NCBI RefSeq assembly: GCF_000775285.1
Contig: NZ_JJML01000009.1
Span: 76,481 to 126,111, forward strand
Reading direction: 5' to 3'
Source: Neosynechococcus sphagnicola sy1
GTDB taxonomy: Bacteria > Cyanobacteriota > Cyanobacteriia > Neosynechococcales > Neosynechococcaceae
Length of the DNA stretch: 49,631 bases
Part shown: piece by piece, positions 46,422 through 49,631 of the stretch
Layout of the letters: every line of letters starts with the position of its first letter
Position numbering within the stretch: the stretch's first letter is position 1
Notes under the pieces: generated by a model
Told to the model about the DNA's origin: nothing
The model's input: only the letters and a program-made list of their open reading frames with translations
Databases searched by the model: none
Program-made: the position numbers and the translations under genes

Positions 46422-46910
46422 ATGGTCAAATTTAAGTTCGCGGCTGTCATCCTCTGGCTGACGATGGCGCTGCCTGCCCTAAGTCAACCTGCTCCCGCCG
46501 ATCTCAACTGCTATGTACAAGCGACCCAAGATGGGCGGGTGATCAACCTGGGGCAGCTATGTAGCAACCTTCAGGGTTCTCCGATTCAACTGCCAAATCG
46601 CAACGGCAGCGAGGTAACAGCAACCCCTGTATCCGATCCCGCCCACAAGACTTCTCTCAGTGCCTCGATCAACTCCTATGATGGGGATTCCCTCGTGGGT
46701 ACCGTCACCAATAATAGCGATCGCACCGCTCTCTTTGTTGTTGTTCACTACGAAATTTTAGATGAACAAGGGAGCGTTATTAGCACTGGCACCATCGATA
46801 CCGGCGCAGAGGATGTGGGACCAGGAGAGTCCGTCACCTTCAATGGGGTAGGACTCAAGCATGGTTATACAATCCGACCGACCTTTGTGCAATGGACATG
46901 GGCCAACTAA
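46422..46910 (+). CDS. Exported protein, FxLYD-like
   Basis: 162 residues from ATG 46422: signal peptide MVKFKFAAVILWLTMALPALSQ (cleavage near ALS-QP), then a cysteine pair (DLNCYVQ..LGQLCSNLQG) and an immunoglobulin-like strand region SLVGTVTNNSDRTALFVVVHYEILDEQGSVISTGTIDTG and VGPGESVTFNGV, typical of FxLYD domains. Upstream frames from 46341 are less likely to be coding. Role unknown. Confidence 0.75.
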   Translation: MVKFKFAAVILWLTMALPALSQPAPADLNCYVQATQDGRVINLGQLCSNLQGSPIQLPNRNGSEVTATPVSDPAHKTSLSASINSYDGDSLVGTVTNNSDRTALFVVVHYEILDEQGSVISTGTIDTGAEDVGPGESVTFNGVGLKHGYTIRPTFVQWTWAN

Positions 46911-46943
46911 GGGATCATGCGGCAGCGGCAATCTAAAATTGGC

Positions 46944-47645
46944 TTAGGGCTGAGGTAATTGATCCAGCTGCCGCCGTACCTCCTGGATGTCTTGCCACAT
47001 CAACCATTTAGGACTTCCCTTCTCCCGTGACTGGTTGCGGAGCAAATAGGCCGGATGGAAGATGGGCATACAACGCCGACCTTGCCACTCCATCCATTGG
47101 CCTCGGATTTGCGTTATCCCCCGCTTATCCCCTGTCACCCCTTTCACGGCTGTGGCTCCCGTCAACAGGATAATTTTGGGATCAACGATGCGGATTTGTT
47201 CTAGTAAGTAGGGACGACAGGCATCCACTTCGTCAGGGGTGGGGGTGCGATTCTCTGGGGGACGGCATTTGACTACATTGCAGATATAGACATCCTGCTC
47301 GGAACTCAGTTGCACAGATTCCAGAATCTTATCGAGGAGTTGTCCAGCCTTCCCCACAAAGGGCAGTCCGGTCTCATCCTCATTCTGACCCGGCCCCTCC
47401 CCTATAATCATGATCAACGCTTGGGGATTGCCTCGACTGATCACGACATGAGTGCGGGTTGCCCCCAAGCCACACCGCTGACATTGACTACAATCATGGT
47501 TCAGATCTGTCAGGGTGGCGTAGGTGCCAGGAGCAATGGGAATCTTGGCATTGGTGGGAATCAAATTCCGATCAACAGTTACTGCGGCAGTCGGTGGCAG
47601 CGCTGCTAACAGGTCAAACAAACTAATTTGGTCTTCGCTAGCCAT
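46944..47645 (-). CDS. Uracil-DNA glycosylase, family 4 (iron-sulfur)
   Basis: 233 residues. Motif A GEGPGQNEDETGLPFVGKAGQLLDKIL (uracil pocket), the iron-sulfur cysteines CSQCQRCGLGATRT (N-terminal pair) and CNVVKCRPPENRTPTPDEVDACRPYL (C-terminal pair), and the C-terminal motif FHPAYLLRNQSREKG. Family 4 enzymes remove uracil from DNA in many bacteria and archaea. No partner gene is adjacent; the hairpin and IS element lie upstream. Confidence 0.92.
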   Translation of the reverse strand: MASEDQISLFDLLAALPPTAAVTVDRNLIPTNAKIPIAPGTYATLTDLNHDCSQCQRCGLGATRTHVVISRGNPQALIMIIGEGPGQNEDETGLPFVGKAGQLLDKILESVQLSSEQDVYICNVVKCRPPENRTPTPDEVDACRPYLLEQIRIVDPKIILLTGATAVKGVTGDKRGITQIRGQWMEWQGRRCMPIFHPAYLLRNQSREKGSPKWLMWQDIQEVRRQLDQLPQP

Positions 47646-47688
47646 GAATTTTGCAGCGATTTTATCCTTTACCTTAGCAGTTTGTTTT

Positions 47689-47739
47689 GCCTCTTAGAAA
47701 GGGGATGGATTATTGATTTCCATCCCCTTTCTAAGAGGC
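47689..47739. repeat. Perfect 21-bp inverted repeat next to the transposase
   Basis: GCCTCTTAGAAAGGGGATGGA (47689-47709) is followed by nine bases and then its exact reverse complement (47719-47739). There is no T-run, so it is not an ordinary terminator. It lies 6 bases from the end of the transposase gene; it may be the IS target (REP-like palindrome) or part of the IS. Confidence 0.8.
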
Positions 47740-47745
47740 GCTGAT

Positions 47746-48942
47746 TTACTTAAATTCGCTCAACAGCTCATAGAACAGGATTTGACAAGCCTTAGCCGCA
47801 ATTCTAGAACGTGCTAGAGCTGCCGGAGTTCCCCCATCTTTCATTAGATCGATGGTTCTGCCAAGCTTCTCCCCGATCGAGTTTTTCAGCCTCTTACTCT
47901 TGACTTCAATCCTGGTGAAAACCCATTGCCAGAGAGCGATGCGGCATAATTTCGACCCCCCTAATATCCATCCTTGCGCCGACCCGGAAGAATTTTCCAC
48001 CATGCCATACCCCAAGCTCAGCTTAAACGCTGCTAGGGAACGATAACGAACCCCTCTTTTGCCATTCCTGCTCCTCACCTTCTCCTTAATCTCATTCCCA
48101 TTCTGATTCAGGAAAGACTCGAAAGGGTAGCAATAGCTGAGAAGAATCCCCCTGATCCGTCGTCCAAAGCCAAAACGGTCAAACACAGCATTGTATGCCT
48201 TGAACGAATCGGAATAGACATGCTCACAAAGAAGTCTTTCAATGCTAATTTGCTGATTTTCAAGGTTTAGAAGTCGTTTTGCATGTTCTAGGGAGAAATT
48301 AGATAATCCACTTCCAACGGTGGATGTTAATGACCTGCTATAGATTGTGTACGATCGCTTGGATAGTTCCTCGCCACAGATGAACCTCAGCATCGTCGGA
48401 GCTTCTTGATTCTTGGTTGGCTCCAAGTTTCGATTCATCATCTCCGGCCATTCATGAGCCAGATTTTGTCTGAGTCGATTTACAATTGGATTGGCAACCC
48501 GATTAAGATGCTTAAGCTGCAATCCTAGGGATCGAATTGTTGCCCCAATCCCAAAGATCTCAAAACGCAAGAAATACTCTGGATCGTTCAGATGATCAAA
48601 GGCGAAAACGGCTAAAGCCAGGGCATCAGCTTGGTCATTCTTACTAGGCAATTTTAAGCCCATCCGATAACCTCTAAGTTGAGCATGACCCACCCAAAGG
48701 ATAGGGACATTTGCCTTGTCGAGCCAAGTAGCCCACAATCTAGAGTAATTCACGCCTGTAGGTTCCAGAACCACATAATCAGGCTTCATTTCAATCAACT
48801 GGTCGATCCCCTCTTTGTTTGCAGTCAGAATAGGGATTTTTGATCGATTCTCACGAAACCAATCCAAGGGTTTGGCGGGTTTCTCAGTGAGCGAACACGC
48901 AACAACTGAGGACTCGCAAACATCAAGCCCAACGATGATCAT
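47746..48942 (-). CDS. IS110-family (DEDD) transposase
   Basis: 398 residues. The N-terminal RuvC-like DEDD site is visible: VGLDV (D7), DYVVLEPTGVNYSRLW (E60) and KNDQADALALAVFAF (D103, D106). The C-terminal Transposase_20 region is present but diverged (KAYNAVFDRFGFGRRIRGILLSYCYPF, then LGYGMVENSSGSAQGWILGGSKLCRIALWQWV) with the family's SSG and G-x4-LR-like positions. The frame is intact, so it may be active. Confidence 0.9.
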   Translation of the reverse strand: MIIVGLDVCESSVVACSLTEKPAKPLDWFRENRSKIPILTANKEGIDQLIEMKPDYVVLEPTGVNYSRLWATWLDKANVPILWVGHAQLRGYRMGLKLPSKNDQADALALAVFAFDHLNDPEYFLRFEIFGIGATIRSLGLQLKHLNRVANPIVNRLRQNLAHEWPEMMNRNLEPTKNQEAPTMLRFICGEELSKRSYTIYSRSLTSTVGSGLSNFSLEHAKRLLNLENQQISIERLLCEHVYSDSFKAYNAVFDRFGFGRRIRGILLSYCYPFESFLNQNGNEIKEKVRSRNGKRGVRYRSLAAFKLSLGYGMVENSSGSAQGWILGGSKLCRIALWQWVFTRIEVKSKRLKNSIGEKLGRTIDLMKDGGTPAALARSRIAAKACQILFYELLSEFK

Positions 48943-48949
48943 TTAATTT

Positions 48950-49130
48950 TCTCCAGGGTATACGTCTCCACAAACCCCTGTAATCCAAGACCTCAAATCA
49001 CCCTAGCGCCTTGACTGACTCCGCAAGGCCAATTTACCTTCAAGTCTCGTGAGGGGAACCCTAATCGCCCACGCAAGGCCGCAAAGGATATAGATCTCGT
49101 TGCCAAGATCACTTTATTCTCAAGCCTTGA
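48950..49130 (-). ncRNA. Structured leader upstream of the IS110 transposase, candidate bridge RNA
   Basis: In this family the non-coding end encodes a bridge RNA that pairs with target and donor DNA. On the minus strand this region can form GCCTTG-CGGAGTCAGT-CAAGGC (49008-49029), and GCGGCCTTGCG / AAGGCC blocks recur near 49025 and 49074. The assignment rests on family knowledge and position; loops and ends are not proven. Confidence 0.4.
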
Positions 49131-49236
49131 CGTGATTGATTCTGGTTGCTGCAACCTTGTGGAAGGGTTACCGCGACATCCCATCCCAGGGGAGGGATGT
49201 TTCGCCAGAGTTTCACTGGCTCATCAGGCGGTTTGT

Positions 49237-49470
49237 TCAAAATGGATGGTCGGGTTCTACCTCCTGGTCAAAGGGGAAGTCGGGGAATTGAGCCGGGTCT
49301 GCTCGCGCGATCGCATTCAGAACCGCCGAGCGATCGCCGCCACTGAGCATGAGGCTATATTCATGCCACTTGAGGCAAAGGCCATCCAGTTCATCAATGA
49401 TTTTGATTTCCCGGATTCCATCCAGATTGATGATCCGACTGCTCTCAGGCAACCTAACGAAGAAGGTCAT
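49237..49470 (-). CDS. Small hypothetical protein
   Basis: 77 residues: MTFFVRLPESSRIINLDGIREIKIIDELDGLCLKWHEYSLMLSGGDRSAVLNAIARADPAQFPDFPFDQEV... It looks like a real compact protein (strand-rich start, helix near DRSAVLNAIARA). The ATG overlaps the stop of the gene upstream (ATGA). No family recognised. Confidence 0.65.
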   Translation of the reverse strand: MTFFVRLPESSRIINLDGIREIKIIDELDGLCLKWHEYSLMLSGGDRSAVLNAIARADPAQFPDFPFDQEVEPDHPF

Positions 49471-49631
49471 GCCGAAGGCCTCCCTGAGTCGGACACGGCT
49501 CTATCCGCCAGAAGCAGGGCTGCATATTGTTGGGCGGTATCGATCAGGTCATCGCCGCTGCCATCCCAGGCTTCCAGGACGCGGTTAGTCGCTCTAAGTC
49601 CGCCGTGTCGAGGTTAGTGATGAATTCGATC
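49467..49631 (-). CDS. Partial hypothetical protein, runs off the window; one frameshift
   Basis: The C-terminal piece EFITNLDTADLERLTA switches frame near 49580 (a missing G would give LTAVLEAWDGSGDDLIDTAQQYAALLLADRAVSDSGRPSA) and ends with TGA at 49467-49469, overlapping the next ATG. The start is beyond the right edge. Not recognised. The overlap suggests the pair work together. Confidence 0.45.

Larger units (their letters stand above)
47740..49180 (-). mobile_element. IS110-family element (approximate extent)
   Basis: The core is the transposase at 47746-48942 plus about 240 bases of non-coding sequence upstream of its start (48943-49180), where IS110 elements carry a structured RNA. 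Exact ends cannot be fixed without another copy, as this family has no long terminal repeats. Confidence 0.5.

Noticed and set aside
1-49631. tRNA, rRNA or CRISPR array
   Set aside because: I found no cloverleaf with a TTCRA-type T-arm, no rRNA core sequence and no regularly spaced repeats.

Overview
This window is a typical cyanobacterial chromosome segment. The evidence is a high density of HIP1-type palindromes (GCGATCGC and GGCGATCGCC), photosynthesis genes and plastid-shared genes (psbY, a CGLD27/DUF1230 gene, ycf35-like and ycf46-like genes), a cyanobacterial aroA, a BioU-type biotin enzyme and a type IV pilus motor cluster. It may belong to a Leptolyngbya/Neosynechococcus-like lineage, but this is a weak inference from gene content and style. 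No tRNA, rRNA or CRISPR array was recognised.

Layout: 1-0.9 kb partial Ser/Thr kinase (minus). 1.2-2.7 kb yqeK-rsfS-CGLD27. 2.9-6.1 kb dnaK1-type chaperone with a zinc-finger-less DnaJ. 6.2-11.5 kb DUF2808, then the classic rpmH-rnpA-PH-yidC-jag-DUF177-AAA(Ycf46) run. 11.6-14.8 kb membrane-anchored pterin dehydratase, msrP/yedY, hisC. 14.8-21.9 kb a minus-strand block whose core is the stress operon grpE-dnaK2-dnaJ-tusA-rsgA-GNAT. 22.6-27.8 kb pilB-pilT-pilC plus an unknown gene. 27.8-32.3 kb bioU, DUF2997-ycf35-ferredoxin, aroA and an unknown. 32.4-36.1 kb a minus-strand surface-polysaccharide cluster (glycosyltransferase, O-antigen ligase/polymerase, methyltransferase). 36.3-37.3 kb a universal-stress gene preceded by a clear c-di-AMP (ydaO/yuaA) riboswitch. 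37.4-41.8 kb mutarotase, AAA ATPase, VOC protein, TIGR02652-like protein, gamma carbonic anhydrase, psbY with a strong terminator. 42.8-47.6 kb WecA/MraY-like transferase, cinA, aroQ, a decayed gluconokinase, an exported FxLYD-like protein and a family-4 uracil-DNA glycosylase. 47.7-49.2 kb an IS110-family element, then two small overlapping genes at the edge.

A striking property is that more than a dozen conserved genes (rnpA, both dnaJ, tusA, msrP, hisC, cinA, bioU, ycf35, ferredoxin, Ycf46-like ATPase, glycosyltransferase, second AAA ATPase, CGLD27) are each broken by one- or two-base changes, mostly inside homopolymer runs, with the rest of the protein intact in another frame. This most likely reflects homopolymer errors in the read technology rather than real gene death. 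I therefore give the joined span for these genes and state the break point. The gluconokinase remnant (in-frame stop plus lost C-terminus) is different and looks like a genuine pseudogene.

The most interesting non-coding items are the c-di-AMP riboswitch, two equal-length 98-bp MITE-like repeats with inverted ends, a 138-bp MITE-like element abutting the WecA-like gene, a structured leader upstream of the IS110 transposase (candidate bridge RNA), and small palindromic inserts inside dnaJ and the gluconokinase remnant.
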